Source: Streptomyces cylindrosporus (GTDB taxonomy: Bacteria > Actinomycetota > Actinomycetes > Streptomycetales > Streptomycetaceae). From it: 64,000 nt of DNA. Both the position numbers and the translations under genes were made by a program. Location: assembly GCF_022698165.1 (NCBI RefSeq), contig NZ_JALDAY010000002.1, positions 1-64,000 of the forward strand, in the 5' to 3' direction. Below are positions 52,773-60,649 of the stretch, piece by piece; position 1 is the stretch's first letter, and each line of letters begins with the position of its first letter. The notes below the pieces were generated by a model that saw nothing but the letters and a program-made list of their open reading frames with translations, had not been told where the DNA came from and ran no database searches.

Positions 52773-52788
52773 TGCATCCGTGCCTTCG

Positions 52789-52911
52789 TCAGCCCTGGCG
52801 GGCCTTGAAGCGGGGGTCCTTCTTGTTGATCACGTAGACCACGCCGCGCCTGCGCACCACCTGGGCGCCGGGCCTGGCCTTCAGTGAGCGCAAGGACTTG
52901 CGCACCTTCAT
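52789..52911 (-). CDS. rpmJ: 50S ribosomal protein bL36, zinc-independent form
   Basis: 40 aa, ATG 52911 ([15 protein letters not shown]) with AGGAG upstream. [21 protein letters not shown] and [12 protein letters not shown] identify bL36. The four zinc ligands of the classical protein (Cys and His) are absent; there is no Cys at all. Third gene of a three-gene operon with bL33 and bL31 type B, the usual set replaced under zinc starvation in Streptomyces. Confidence 0.95.
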   Translation of the reverse strand: MKVRKSLRSLKARPGAQVVRRRGVVYVINKKDPRFKARQG

Positions 52912-52923
52912 GGTTCTGCTCTC

Positions 52924-53181
52924 CTAGTCACGCGCACCGGCGCGGCCGTAGCGGCGCTCGAAGCGCTCCACTCGGCCCGCGGTGTCCACGACCCGCGAGT
53001 TGCCGGTGTAGAAGGGGTGGGACGCCGAGGAGATCTCGACGTCGATCACGGGGTATGTGCGGCCGTCCTCCCACTCGATCGTCTTCGACGAGTCGGCGGT
53101 GGAGCGGGTCAGGAACGCGGTGTCCGCGGCCCGGTCGCGGAAGACGACGAGCCGGGTCTCGGGATGGATGCGGGGCTTCAC
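52924..53181 (-). CDS. rpmE2: 50S ribosomal protein bL31 type B
   Basis: 85 aa, GTG 53181 with GAGGAGGG upstream. [32 protein letters not shown], and [22 protein letters not shown] are the type B L31 pattern. The zinc-binding Cys residues of type A are missing. Middle gene of the zinc-sparing operon, 12 bases before rpmJ. Confidence 0.96.
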   Translation of the reverse strand: MKPRIHPETRLVVFRDRAADTAFLTRSTADSSKTIEWEDGRTYPVIDVEISSASHPFYTGNSRVVDTAGRVERFERRYGRAGARD

Positions 53182-53220
53182 GGGGTTTCCCTCCTCGGGG
53201 ACGGGGCGTTACGGCGATGT

Positions 53221-53385
53221 TCAGCGGGTCTCGCGGAACTCGACGTGGGCCGCGGCCACCGGGTCGTACTTGCGCAGGACCAGCCGGTCGGGGTGGTTCT
53301 GACGGTTCTTGCGGGTCACGTAGGTGACGCCGGTTCCGGCCGTCGACCTCAGCGTGACGACGGGGCGCGCCTTGCTGCGTGCCAT
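53221..53385 (-). CDS. rpmG: 50S ribosomal protein bL33, zinc-independent form
   Basis: 54 aa, ATG 53385 with GGGAGG upstream. [39 protein letters not shown] and a closing HVEFRETR identify bL33 without the two CxxC zinc motifs. First gene of the operon. In Streptomyces such paralogues are usually repressed by Zur, but I could not find a convincing Zur box in 53386-53470. Confidence 0.95.
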   Translation of the reverse strand: MARSKARPVVTLRSTAGTGVTYVTRKNRQNHPDRLVLRKYDPVAAAHVEFRETR

Positions 53386-53485
53386 CGCGTCCTCCCTTCG
53401 CCCACGCCACGGAATCCTGATCCGGGCATGTCAATCACAGCCGGTTCAACACGGGGTCCCCTCGGTTCATTCCCGGCTGCCGGTC

Positions 53486-54259
53486 TCAGCGGAGCAGCAG
53501 CTGGAGGCCGCCGACGATCGTCGCCGCGATCACGAGCTGCTCGAAGAGACGCTGGTTGATCCGGTTCACGGCCCATTTGCCGAACAGCGCGCCGGGTACG
53601 ACGAAGACCGCGAGGGCGGCGTCGAGGAGCAGGGAACGGCCGTCGATGAGGCCGAGGCCCGCGCTGAACGGCACCTTCGACACGTTCACGATCAGGAAGA
53701 AGAAGGCCGAGGTGCCCAGGAAGCCGAGCTTGCGGAAGCCGGCGGACAGCAGGTACATCGACATCACCGGGCCGCCGGCGTTCGCCACCATGGTCGTGAA
53801 GCCGCCGAGGACGCCGTACGAGCGGGCCTTGATCCGGCCGGAGCGGGTGGTCACCGAGTCCGGTTCCTCGTCGGCGTCCGTCCTGCGCCGGCGCCACACC
53901 GTCACTCCCGCCATCAGCAGCAGGATCGCGCCGATCGACGTCCGTACGACCGCGTCGTCCGCCCACACCAGGAAGAGGGTGCCGACGACCACGCCCGCCG
54001 CGACGGCCGGGAACAGCCGCCACAGGGTGGGCCAGTGGGCGTGGCGGCGGTAGGTGATGACGGCGAGGATGTCGCCGGCGATCAGGACCGGCAGGAGGAC
54101 GCCGGTGGAGGCGCGGGCGGGCAGGACCGCCGCGAAGACGGCGAGGCTCACGGTGTTGGCCCCGCTCACGGCGGTCTTGGAGAAGCCGACGAGGAGGGCC
54201 GCGAAGGCGAGGGCGGCGAATTCCCAGCCGGTTATGTGCCAGAGCGTCATCGTGTTCAT
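53486..54259 (-). CDS. TauE/SafE-family anion exporter
   Basis: 257 aa, ATG 54259 (MNTMTLWHITGW); ATG 54250 is equally possible. Eight membrane segments with the inverted repeat halves of this family: AALLVGFSKTAVSGANTVSL and VLGGFTTMVANAGGPVMSMYL. Such proteins export sulfite, sulfonates or related anions. Divergent from the lipase-like gene by 159 bases. Stands alone. Confidence 0.9.
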   Translation of the reverse strand: MNTMTLWHITGWEFAALAFAALLVGFSKTAVSGANTVSLAVFAAVLPARASTGVLLPVLIAGDILAVITYRRHAHWPTLWRLFPAVAAGVVVGTLFLVWADDAVVRTSIGAILLLMAGVTVWRRRRTDADEEPDSVTTRSGRIKARSYGVLGGFTTMVANAGGPVMSMYLLSAGFRKLGFLGTSAFFFLIVNVSKVPFSAGLGLIDGRSLLLDAALAVFVVPGALFGKWAVNRINQRLFEQLVIAATIVGGLQLLLR

Positions 54260-54418
54260 GCGGGGACCGATGCTATGTGCAGGCAACCGGGTGTGTAAGT
54301 ACCGTCTCGCTGGTTGGCACCCGGCAGGGCTCCTCACCGGCACGACGCTTTGTGAGACTGGGTGACAGTGGCCGGGGCTGTTTGGATCCGGTTGACCGCC
54401 GACGCACTTGGAGGACAG

Positions 54419-55228
54419 ATGCCGGACGTCCGCGAGCACGTCCTGAACGGGAGCCGCGGCGCGGTCGTCGTGCGCGAGTGGCCGTCGCGGGAGCCCCGGT
54501 ACGTGGCTCTCGTCGTGCACGGTTACGGCGAGCACGTCGGCCGGTACGAGGAGGTCGCCGGCGTCCTCGTGGAGCACGGCGCGGTCGTCTTCGGGCCCGA
54601 TCACATGGGGCACGGGAAGTCGGACGGCGAGCGGGTGCTGATCGAGGACTTCGAGGAGGTCGTCGACGATGTGCGTGCCGTGGCCGAGCTGGCCCGGTCC
54701 GCGCATCCGGGGCTGCCCGTCGTCCTCGTCGGTCACTCCATGGGGGGCCTGATCTCCGCGCGGTACGCCCAGCGGTACGGCGACGAGCTCGCCGCGCTGG
54801 TGCTGTCCGGGCCGGTGATCGGGGCCTGGGAGCTGCCGGAGCGGCTGCTCGCGCTGGACGAGATCCCGGACACGCCCATCAGTCCGGCCTCGCTGTCCCG
54901 GGATCCCGCGGTCGGGGCGGCGTACGCGGCGGATCCACTCGTCTGGCACGGGCCGATGAAGCGGCCGACGGTCGAGGCGTTCGCGCGGACCCTGGAGACG
55001 GTGGCCAAGGGCGGTGACATCGGGCCGCTGCCGCTGCTGTGGCTGCACGGGGACGACGACCGGCTGGTCCCGCTCGCCGGCAGCCGGGTCGGCGTCGAGC
55101 AGCTCAGGGGCCGCCGGCTCACCGAGCGGATCTACGCCGGTGCCCGGCACGAGGTCTTCCACGAGACGAACAAGGCGGAGGTCTTCGCTCACCTCGTCCG
55201 CTTCCTGGACGACCGGCTCAGGGACTGA
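54419..55228 (+). CDS. Alpha/beta hydrolase, monoacylglycerol lipase-like
   Basis: 269 aa, ATG 54419 (MPDVREHVLNGS) with TTGGAGGA upstream. LVVHGYGEHVGRYEEVA is the oxyanion block, VVLVGHSMGGLISARYA the nucleophile elbow (GHSMG), LWLHGDDDRLVP the Asp region and YAGARHEVFHETNK the catalytic His. This is the monoacylglycerol lipase/lysophospholipase pattern. Cytoplasmic. 88 bases before dps. Confidence 0.92.
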   Translation: MPDVREHVLNGSRGAVVVREWPSREPRYVALVVHGYGEHVGRYEEVAGVLVEHGAVVFGPDHMGHGKSDGERVLIEDFEEVVDDVRAVAELARSAHPGLPVVLVGHSMGGLISARYAQRYGDELAALVLSGPVIGAWELPERLLALDEIPDTPISPASLSRDPAVGAAYAADPLVWHGPMKRPTVEAFARTLETVAKGGDIGPLPLLWLHGDDDRLVPLAGSRVGVEQLRGRRLTERIYAGARHEVFHETNKAEVFAHLVRFLDDRLRD

Positions 55229-55258
55229 GACGGCGGCGCGAACCGGCAGGCCACCACG

Positions 55259-55284
55259 TTTGCCCTCCTTTCGCCCTGGGCACC
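55259..55284 (+). promoter_or_regulatory. Possible stress-sigma promoter for dps
   Basis: GTTT followed 16 bases later by GGGCAC resembles the SigB-type GnnT-N14-16-GGGTAY promoter. It lies 33 bases upstream of the dps start. Weak by itself. Confidence 0.3.
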
Positions 55285-55316
55285 CGCGCCCGCACGGACG
55301 AAAGGAGAGGCACCTC

Positions 55317-55799
55317 ATGACCGTGGTGAAGAGCACGCTTCCCGAGCCGGCCCGCAAGGTCGCCGGGGAGGCTCTGCAGAGCACTCTCGTGGATCTTCTC
55401 GGGCTGTCGCTGATCGCCAAGCAGGCGCACTGGAACATCGTGGGCCCGCGCTTCCGCTCGATCCATCTGCAGCTCGACGAGGTGGTGGCCACGGCACGCA
55501 CATACGCCGACACGGTGGCGGAGCGTTCCGCGGCGCTGGGTCTGCCGCCGGACGGCCGACCCGAGACCGTGGCCGCCGACTGCACCCTGCCGGGCCCGAA
55601 GGACGGCTGGCTGCGGGACACCGAGGTCGTCCAGCTGATGGTGGACGCGCTGGAGGCGGCGATCGGGCGGCTGCGGGAGCGGATCGCCGCGACCGACGAG
55701 CCGGATCCGGTCACCCAGGACCTGCTGATCTCGCTCACCGCCGAGCTGGAGAAGGAGCGGTGGATGTTCGACGCGGAGAACTGGCCGCGGGAGAACTGA
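55317..55799 (+). CDS. dps: Dps/ferritin-like DNA-binding protein
   Basis: 160 aa, ATG 55317 with AAAGGAGAGG. A four-helix-bundle Dps: LLGLSLIAKQAHWNIVGPRF contains the ferroxidase His and the downstream LHLQLDEVV-like segment (SIHLQLDEVVATARTYAD) carries the Asp/Glu ligands. LEKERWMFDAENW ends the last helix. It stores iron and protects DNA in oxidative stress or stationary phase. Monocistronic layout with a possible SigB-type promoter. Confidence 0.94.
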   Translation: MTVVKSTLPEPARKVAGEALQSTLVDLLGLSLIAKQAHWNIVGPRFRSIHLQLDEVVATARTYADTVAERSAALGLPPDGRPETVAADCTLPGPKDGWLRDTEVVQLMVDALEAAIGRLRERIAATDEPDPVTQDLLISLTAELEKERWMFDAENWPREN

Positions 55800-55815
55800 C
55801 CGACAGCACCAGCCC

Positions 55816-55858
55816 GTTACGCACGAGGCCCGTTACGCACGGAGTCTCGTTACGCACG
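55816..55858. repeat. Three direct repeats of GTTACGCACG
   Basis: Copies at 55816-55825, 55832-55841 and 55849-55858, spaced 16 and 17 bases, between dps and the DUF3140 gene, ending 15 bases before ATG 55874. Iteron-like spacing could mean a regulator site or a local duplication. Confidence 0.75.
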
Positions 55859-55873
55859 CAGAAGGGGACGCGA

Positions 55874-56206
55874 ATGACCGACGCCCTCGAACTCGACGCG
55901 CTGTGGGAGGACTTCCACCGCGTGGTGAACATGACCTCGCAGGAGCTGGCCGCCTGGCTGCGGGTCAGCGACGCCGACGAGACCACGGAGCCGCTGCCGG
56001 AGCACGCCGGCACGCCGACCGGGCAGCACGTCCTGGCGATCCTGCAGAAGCGCCGCACCGACCTCACCGACGAGGACATCGAGGTGATGTACGAGGTGGT
56101 GGACGAGGTGACGGCTCAGACGGACGTGGAGAACGAGCCGGAGGCGGAGGAGACGCGCCGCCGGCACCGGCTGATGACCGTCGGCCACGACCCGCTCAAG
56201 CCGTGA
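55874..56206 (+). CDS. DUF3140 family protein, 110 aa
   Basis: ATG 55874 (MTDALELDALW) with GAAGGGGAC upstream. LWEDFHRVVNMTSQELAAWL, then GQHVLAILQKRRTDLTDEDI match DUF3140, a small actinobacterial helical family of unknown function. Acidic C-terminus. The last 4 bases overlap the next gene (GTGA), so it is coupled to the HhH protein. Three direct repeats sit upstream. Confidence 0.85.
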   Translation: MTDALELDALWEDFHRVVNMTSQELAAWLRVSDADETTEPLPEHAGTPTGQHVLAILQKRRTDLTDEDIEVMYEVVDEVTAQTDVENEPEAEETRRRHRLMTVGHDPLKP

Positions 56207-56850
56207 CCGACGACAGGCGTGTCGTGCGGGAGCTCGTCGGCGCGCACGGGCGGACCTTCGCCGAGGATGCGGGCATCACGCTCAGGGACACCCCGCAGCC
56301 GCTGTACCGGCTGCTGGTGCTCGCCCTGCTGCTCAGTGCCCGCATCCGCGGGTCCATCGCCGTCGACACGGCCCGCGAGCTGTACCGGGCCGGGCTGCGG
56401 GACCCGCGCCGGATGGCTCAGGCCGACTGGCAGGCGCGGGTGGACGCGCTCGGCCGAGGCGGATACCGGCGTTACGACGAACGCACCGCCACCCAACTCG
56501 GCGACGGAGCCGAGCTGTTGAGCGAGCGGTGGGGCGGTGATCTGCGCCGGATGCGGAAGGAGGCGGACGGGGACGTCTCCGCGTTGCGCCGGCTGCTTCA
56601 GAAGGTGCCGGGGATGGGACCCGCCGGTGCCGACATCTTCCTGCGCGAGGCCCAGCGCGTATGGCCGGAAGTGGCCCCCTATCTGGACGGCAAGGCGCTC
56701 GACGGAGCCGCGCGGCTGGGGCTGCCGAAGGACCCCGACCGGCTGGTGAAGCTGGCCGGGGACACCGAACCGGCCGTGCTGGCCGCCGCGTTGGTGCGGG
56801 CGGCGCTCGACAAGGAGGTGGCCGAAGACAGTCTCCGCCGGGCCGCGTGA
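56203..56850 (+). CDS. Helix-hairpin-helix (HhH-GPD-like) endonuclease/glycosylase
   Basis: 215 aa, GTG 56203 overlapping the DUF3140 stop. LYRLLVLALLLSARIRGSIA and the hairpin LLQKVPGMGPAGADIFLRE (residues about 125-145) are the HhH-GPD DNA-repair fold. The usual catalytic Asp (vDTHV) region is PYLDGKALDGA here, with Asp kept but the surrounding residues changed. No Fe-S cysteine cluster. Likely a DNA base-excision-like protein of reduced or altered activity. Common in Streptomyces near DUF3140. Confidence 0.8.
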   Translation: MTDDRRVVRELVGAHGRTFAEDAGITLRDTPQPLYRLLVLALLLSARIRGSIAVDTARELYRAGLRDPRRMAQADWQARVDALGRGGYRRYDERTATQLGDGAELLSERWGGDLRRMRKEADGDVSALRRLLQKVPGMGPAGADIFLREAQRVWPEVAPYLDGKALDGAARLGLPKDPDRLVKLAGDTEPAVLAAALVRAALDKEVAEDSLRRAA

Positions 56851-56904
56851 CCGTGCCAGACTGCTCGGGCGTCACATCGGGCGCACCGAGCAGAGGAGCA
56901 GCAC

Positions 56905-57705
56905 GTGACCGCGACCGGGCCGGGCGTCCCGCGGATCGACACCAGCAGGCCGCACCCGGCCCGCGTCTACGACTGGTTCCTCGGCGGCAAGGACAACTAC
57001 CCCGTCGACGAGCAGCTCGGCCGGCAGATCATGGCCATCGAGCCCGCCGCGGCGCGGGCCGCGCGCGCCAACCGCGGCTTCATGCGGCGGGCCACGCGTC
57101 TGCTCGCCGAGGAGTCGGGCATCCGCCAGTTCCTCGACATAGGCACCGGCATCCCCACCGAGCCCAACCTCCACCAGGTCGCGCAGGGCGTCGCGCCGGA
57201 CGCGCGGGTCGTCTACGTCGACAACGACCCGATCGTGCTCGCCCACGCGGGCGCGCTGCTGCGAGGCACCCCGGAGGGCGTCACGGAGTACGTGCAGGCC
57301 GATGCCCGCGAACCCCGCTCGATCCTCGAACAGGCGGGACGGATACTCGACTTCGACCGGCCGGTCGCGCTCTCGCTGATCGCCCTGCTGCACTTCGTCG
57401 CGGACGAGGACGGCGCCCACGACCTGGTGGACACCCTCGTCGAGGCGCTCGCGCCGGGCAGCTGCCTGGTCCTCTCGGCGATGACCGCCGACTTCGAGCC
57501 GGAGAACGTGCGTCGCAGCATCGAGGCGTACACGGCGGGCGGGGTGACCCTGGTGGCCCGCTCGCAGGCCGAGATGGCCGGGTTCTTCAAGGGACTTGAG
57601 CTGGTCGAGCCGGGGATCGTGTGCGTGGTGGACTGGCGTCCGGAGGCCGGTGGGGGCGGCGAGGAGCCGGTGGCGCTGTACGGGGGCGTCGGCGTGAAGG
57701 CCTGA
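56905..57705 (+). CDS. SAM-dependent methyltransferase (DUF574 / Methyltransf_19)
   Basis: 266 aa, GTG 56905 with AGAGGAGCAG upstream. RIDTSRPHPARVYDWFLGGKD and NYPVDEQLG are the signature of this large actinomycete family; QFLDIGTGIPTEPNLHQVA is the SAM-binding loop and VVYVDNDPIVLAH the acidic loop. The substrate is not known for most members. Its stop is 11 bases from the convergent SDR gene. Confidence 0.92.
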   Translation: MTATGPGVPRIDTSRPHPARVYDWFLGGKDNYPVDEQLGRQIMAIEPAAARAARANRGFMRRATRLLAEESGIRQFLDIGTGIPTEPNLHQVAQGVAPDARVVYVDNDPIVLAHAGALLRGTPEGVTEYVQADAREPRSILEQAGRILDFDRPVALSLIALLHFVADEDGAHDLVDTLVEALAPGSCLVLSAMTADFEPENVRRSIEAYTAGGVTLVARSQAEMAGFFKGLELVEPGIVCVVDWRPEAGGGGEEPVALYGGVGVKA

Positions 57706-57716
57706 CTGAACGTCAA

Positions 57717-58406
57717 TCACCCAAGCAGCCATCCCCCGTCCACGCTCAACTCCACCGCGTTCACAGACCTGTTGCGCAGCAGGAAGTCCACGGCGTCCAC
57801 CACGTCCGCCACCGTCGCGAGCCGTCCCGTCGGGGTCCGTGCGCGCAGAGCGGCCAGGACTTCGGCCGGCTTGGCCTGCCAGTACGGGCTGTCGCCCACG
57901 ACGCCGGGGTGCACGGCGTTGACGCGGACCGGGGCGAGCTCGACGGCGAGGGTGTTCACCAGGCCCCGTACGCCCGCGTTGACCGTCGCGACCGTCGTCG
58001 CCCCGGGATAGGGCCGTTCCTTGGCCTGGCCGCCGAAGACGACGATGGCGCTGTCGTCGGTCATGCGGGGCCGCAGCACGTGCACGACCTCGGTGTAGCC
58101 GACGAGTTTGAGGGTGACGAGGGCGAGGGCGGCGTCTATGTCGTAGTCGGTGGTGCGGTTCTCGTCGCGGGAGACGCCCGCGAGGACCAGGTGGTCGACG
58201 CGGCCGACGTCCGCCAGCGCGCCCGCTATCGCCCGCGGTCGGGACAGGTCGAGGGCGAGGCCGCGGGCGCCGATCTCCTTGGCGACGGTCGCGGCGCGGT
58301 CGGCGTCGCGGCCGGTGAGCACGACCTCGTCGCCCGACTCGGCGCGTACCCGGGCGAATTCGCGGCCGATGCCCGACGTACCGCCGACGACCAGGACACT
58401 CCTCAT
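57717..58406 (-). CDS. Short-chain dehydrogenase/reductase
   Basis: 229 aa, ATG 58406 (MRSVLVVGGTSGIGREF), which overlaps the bicupin stop by ATGA. GGTSGIG is the NAD(P) loop. The usual NNAG is LAGVSRD and the catalytic YxxxK is not clear: the region VFGGQAKERPYPGATTVATVNAG keeps Tyr but has Thr-Val in place of the Lys spacing. It ends with VELSVDGGWL. It may be an atypical SDR. Last of the six-gene right-end operon. Confidence 0.83.
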   Translation of the reverse strand: MRSVLVVGGTSGIGREFARVRAESGDEVVLTGRDADRAATVAKEIGARGLALDLSRPRAIAGALADVGRVDHLVLAGVSRDENRTTDYDIDAALALVTLKLVGYTEVVHVLRPRMTDDSAIVVFGGQAKERPYPGATTVATVNAGVRGLVNTLAVELAPVRVNAVHPGVVGDSPYWQAKPAEVLAALRARTPTGRLATVADVVDAVDFLLRNRSVNAVELSVDGGWLLG

Positions 58407-59278
58407 GACTCCAGGGCCTCCCTCAGATACTCCCAGTCCCGGGTGAACCGGTACGAGTGGCGCGGCGGCGGCTGCGGTGCCTGGGTCTCCAGCCAACGCA
58501 GCGGCCCACTACCGGCGTTGGCGAAGCCGTGCACGCAACCGGCGCCCGCCCAGGCGCAGTCGCCGGGGCCGAGGCGGTACCTCTCGCCGTCGAAGACCGC
58601 GTCGGCCTCCCCTTCGAGGAAGTAGTACGTCTCCTCGAAGGGGTGGTCGTGGGTGCCGGCGACGCCGTCGGGCGCGTACTGCACCATGAACATCGTCGAG
58701 GCGACCGCGCCGAGGTCGCTGTCGACCATCATCTTGACCGTGATGCCGCTGTAGACGAGCAGCGCGGTGCGCATGCTCGCGGAGACCGCGAGGAGGTCCT
58801 GGGACTGCTTGCCCGGGTCCATCGCGTCGGGCTCGAAGTGGCCGAAGTTCCTGGTGCGCGGGTCGCGTACGTCGATACGGACGGGGTCGCGCGGGGGCAG
58901 ATCGGGGACCGCCTGGGTGTCGTACCCGTAGCGGGCCCGGGGCACCGGCGCCAGCATGTCCGCCCAGCGCGCCGCCGTGTCCCCGGCGCCGCGCCAGGCG
59001 TGCGGGAGGCCGGTCGGGAGGATGCCGTAGTCGCCCTCCTCCAGCAGGAAGGCGCCCTCGGGCACATCGAGGATCACGGTCCCGTCGAGGACGTGGAAGC
59101 TCTCCTCGTACGAGTGCACATGCGCGGGCACCGCACCGTCGGGCCGCAGTTCGCAGACGCCGAAGCCGGTGTGCACGCTTCCGTCGTCCTCGGCAACCAA
59201 CACCTTTCTGCGGTGGCCGAGTTGGTCGTACGGCGGGTCGGGCCGGTCGGCGGCTCGTCGCACCAGGTGTCGGGTCAT
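58403..59278 (-). CDS. Bicupin, ureidoglycine aminohydrolase-like
   Basis: 291 aa, ATG 59278 overlapping the amidohydrolase stop. Two cupin modules: residues about 50-125 (VPAHVHSYEESFHVLDG, DYGILPTGLPHAWRG) and about 205-275 (GTHDHPFEETYYFLEGEAD, GDCAWAGAGCVHGFANAG). The second has the HxH-x4-E and late His metal set. Layout resembles (S)-ureidoglycine aminohydrolase (AllE/YlbA), which releases ammonia. In this operon it may act on the product of the upstream amidohydrolase; substrate unproven. Confidence 0.85.
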   Translation of the reverse strand: MTRHLVRRAADRPDPPYDQLGHRRKVLVAEDDGSVHTGFGVCELRPDGAVPAHVHSYEESFHVLDGTVILDVPEGAFLLEEGDYGILPTGLPHAWRGAGDTAARWADMLAPVPRARYGYDTQAVPDLPPRDPVRIDVRDPRTRNFGHFEPDAMDPGKQSQDLLAVSASMRTALLVYSGITVKMMVDSDLGAVASTMFMVQYAPDGVAGTHDHPFEETYYFLEGEADAVFDGERYRLGPGDCAWAGAGCVHGFANAGSGPLRWLETQAPQPPPRHSYRFTRDWEYLREALES

Positions 59279-60627
59279 GCGGTGGACTTCGCCTCCTTCG
59301 CCGCGAGGAGCCGGTCGCGGGACTCCTCGACCAGCCGCCGGGCCCGCGCGACGTCGGCCGTCAGCTTTCCGTCGCGCTTGCGGACCACGCCGTCGACGAT
59401 GACGGTCTCGACGTTGGACACGTCGGCGGACAGGGTCACCGCTGCCGCCGCGTCGTGCACCGGCGCGACGTTCAGGGCGGTGGCGTCGAGGGCGACGACG
59501 TCGGCGCGCTTGCCGGGGGTCAGGGAACCGGTGCGGTGCTCCAGTCCCGCGACATGCGCGCCGTTGACGGTGGCGATCTCCAGCATCCGACGGGCCGTCA
59601 ACATCGTTTCGGGGACCGGCACATCGGCCTGCCAGCACTCGGCGTTGACGCGCGCCCGCTCGGCGCCGAAGGCCGCGCGGATCTGGGTGAACATGTCGCC
59701 GGGGACGGTGGTGACGACATCGATGCTGAGGGAAGGTCGCAGCCCGTGCTCGATCGCCTTCATCACGGGCGGCCAGCCGTGCCCCATCTGCGTCTCGACC
59801 TGCGGCGCGATCGACACCGTACCGCCGCTGTCGGCGACCATCCGCCACTCCTCCTCGCTGAGGTGGCAGCAGTGGATGTAGGTGGTGTCCGGGCCGAGGA
59901 GGCCGAGGTCACCGAGCTGCTTCACCATGCCGAAGCGGCCCGCCAGCCGGCCCATCGCCACGTGCACGGTGATGGGGATGCCGAGTTCGCGGGCGAGGGC
60001 CCATTCGGCGGTGACGACATCGTTGACGCAGAAGCCGGGGCCGCGGGTGGCGAGCGCCATGGTGAGCAGGCCGTCGTCGGAGGCGAAGTACTTGGCGCGT
60101 ATACGGCGGACGTCGTCGCCCGGGATGGCGATCTTGCTCTCGAACCAGTAGTCGGCGAGGGAGGTGTTGGCGCTGCCGTAGGCGTACTGCGCGCGGATGC
60201 CGGTCTCGCCGAGCGCCTGGATCGCGGCGTCCGGGTGCTCGGGCGTGTTGTTGATGTGGGACCAGTCGACGAGTGTGGTGATGCCGGCGTCGAGGCATTC
60301 GAGGGCGCCGGCGAGGTTGGCCGCGTACACGTCCTCGGGTGTGTAGAGCGGGGCGAAGGTGTCGAGGATGTCGACGAAGTAGTCGTCCAGGGTCGCGTCG
60401 GGGGCGACGCCCCGGATGGACGCCTCCCAGGTGTGGCGGTGGGTGTCGACGAAGCCGGGGATCACGATCCGGCCGGTCATGTCGAGCACTTCGGCGTCGG
60501 CGCTGATCTCCGGCCGCACGGCCGCGATCTTCCCGTCCTCGATCAGGACGTCACCCCTCGGCAGGTCCCCGACGGCGGGGTCCATGGAGACGACGTGCCC
60601 GGCGCGAAGGAGTGTCCGATCGGTCAT
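59275..60627 (-). CDS. Amidohydrolase-family deaminase/chlorohydrolase (ATZ/TRZ-like)
   Basis: 450 aa, ATG 60627 with TAGGAGGAAG upstream. PGFVDTHRHTWEASIRG gives the first HxH metal pair, ITVHVAMGRLAG and IHCCHLSEEEWRM later His, and LSIDVVTTVPGDMFTQ the metal/catalytic Asp. This is the ATZ/TRZ, SsnA, guanine- and cytosine-deaminase branch of the amidohydrolases. It hydrolyses C-N bonds of N-heterocycles. It precedes the bicupin by a 4-base overlap, so the pair may act one after the other. Confidence 0.92.
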   Translation of the reverse strand: MTDRTLLRAGHVVSMDPAVGDLPRGDVLIEDGKIAAVRPEISADAEVLDMTGRIVIPGFVDTHRHTWEASIRGVAPDATLDDYFVDILDTFAPLYTPEDVYAANLAGALECLDAGITTLVDWSHINNTPEHPDAAIQALGETGIRAQYAYGSANTSLADYWFESKIAIPGDDVRRIRAKYFASDDGLLTMALATRGPGFCVNDVVTAEWALARELGIPITVHVAMGRLAGRFGMVKQLGDLGLLGPDTTYIHCCHLSEEEWRMVADSGGTVSIAPQVETQMGHGWPPVMKAIEHGLRPSLSIDVVTTVPGDMFTQIRAAFGAERARVNAECWQADVPVPETMLTARRMLEIATVNGAHVAGLEHRTGSLTPGKRADVVALDATALNVAPVHDAAAAVTLSADVSNVETVIVDGVVRKRDGKLTADVARARRLVEESRDRLLAAKEAKSTA

Positions 60628-60649
60628 CGCGCTTCCTCCTAGCGGGTGT

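Noticed and set aside
60094..60110. A GTATAC half-site resembling the palindromic element
   Set aside because: It lies inside the amidohydrolase coding region and lacks the left half of the element.
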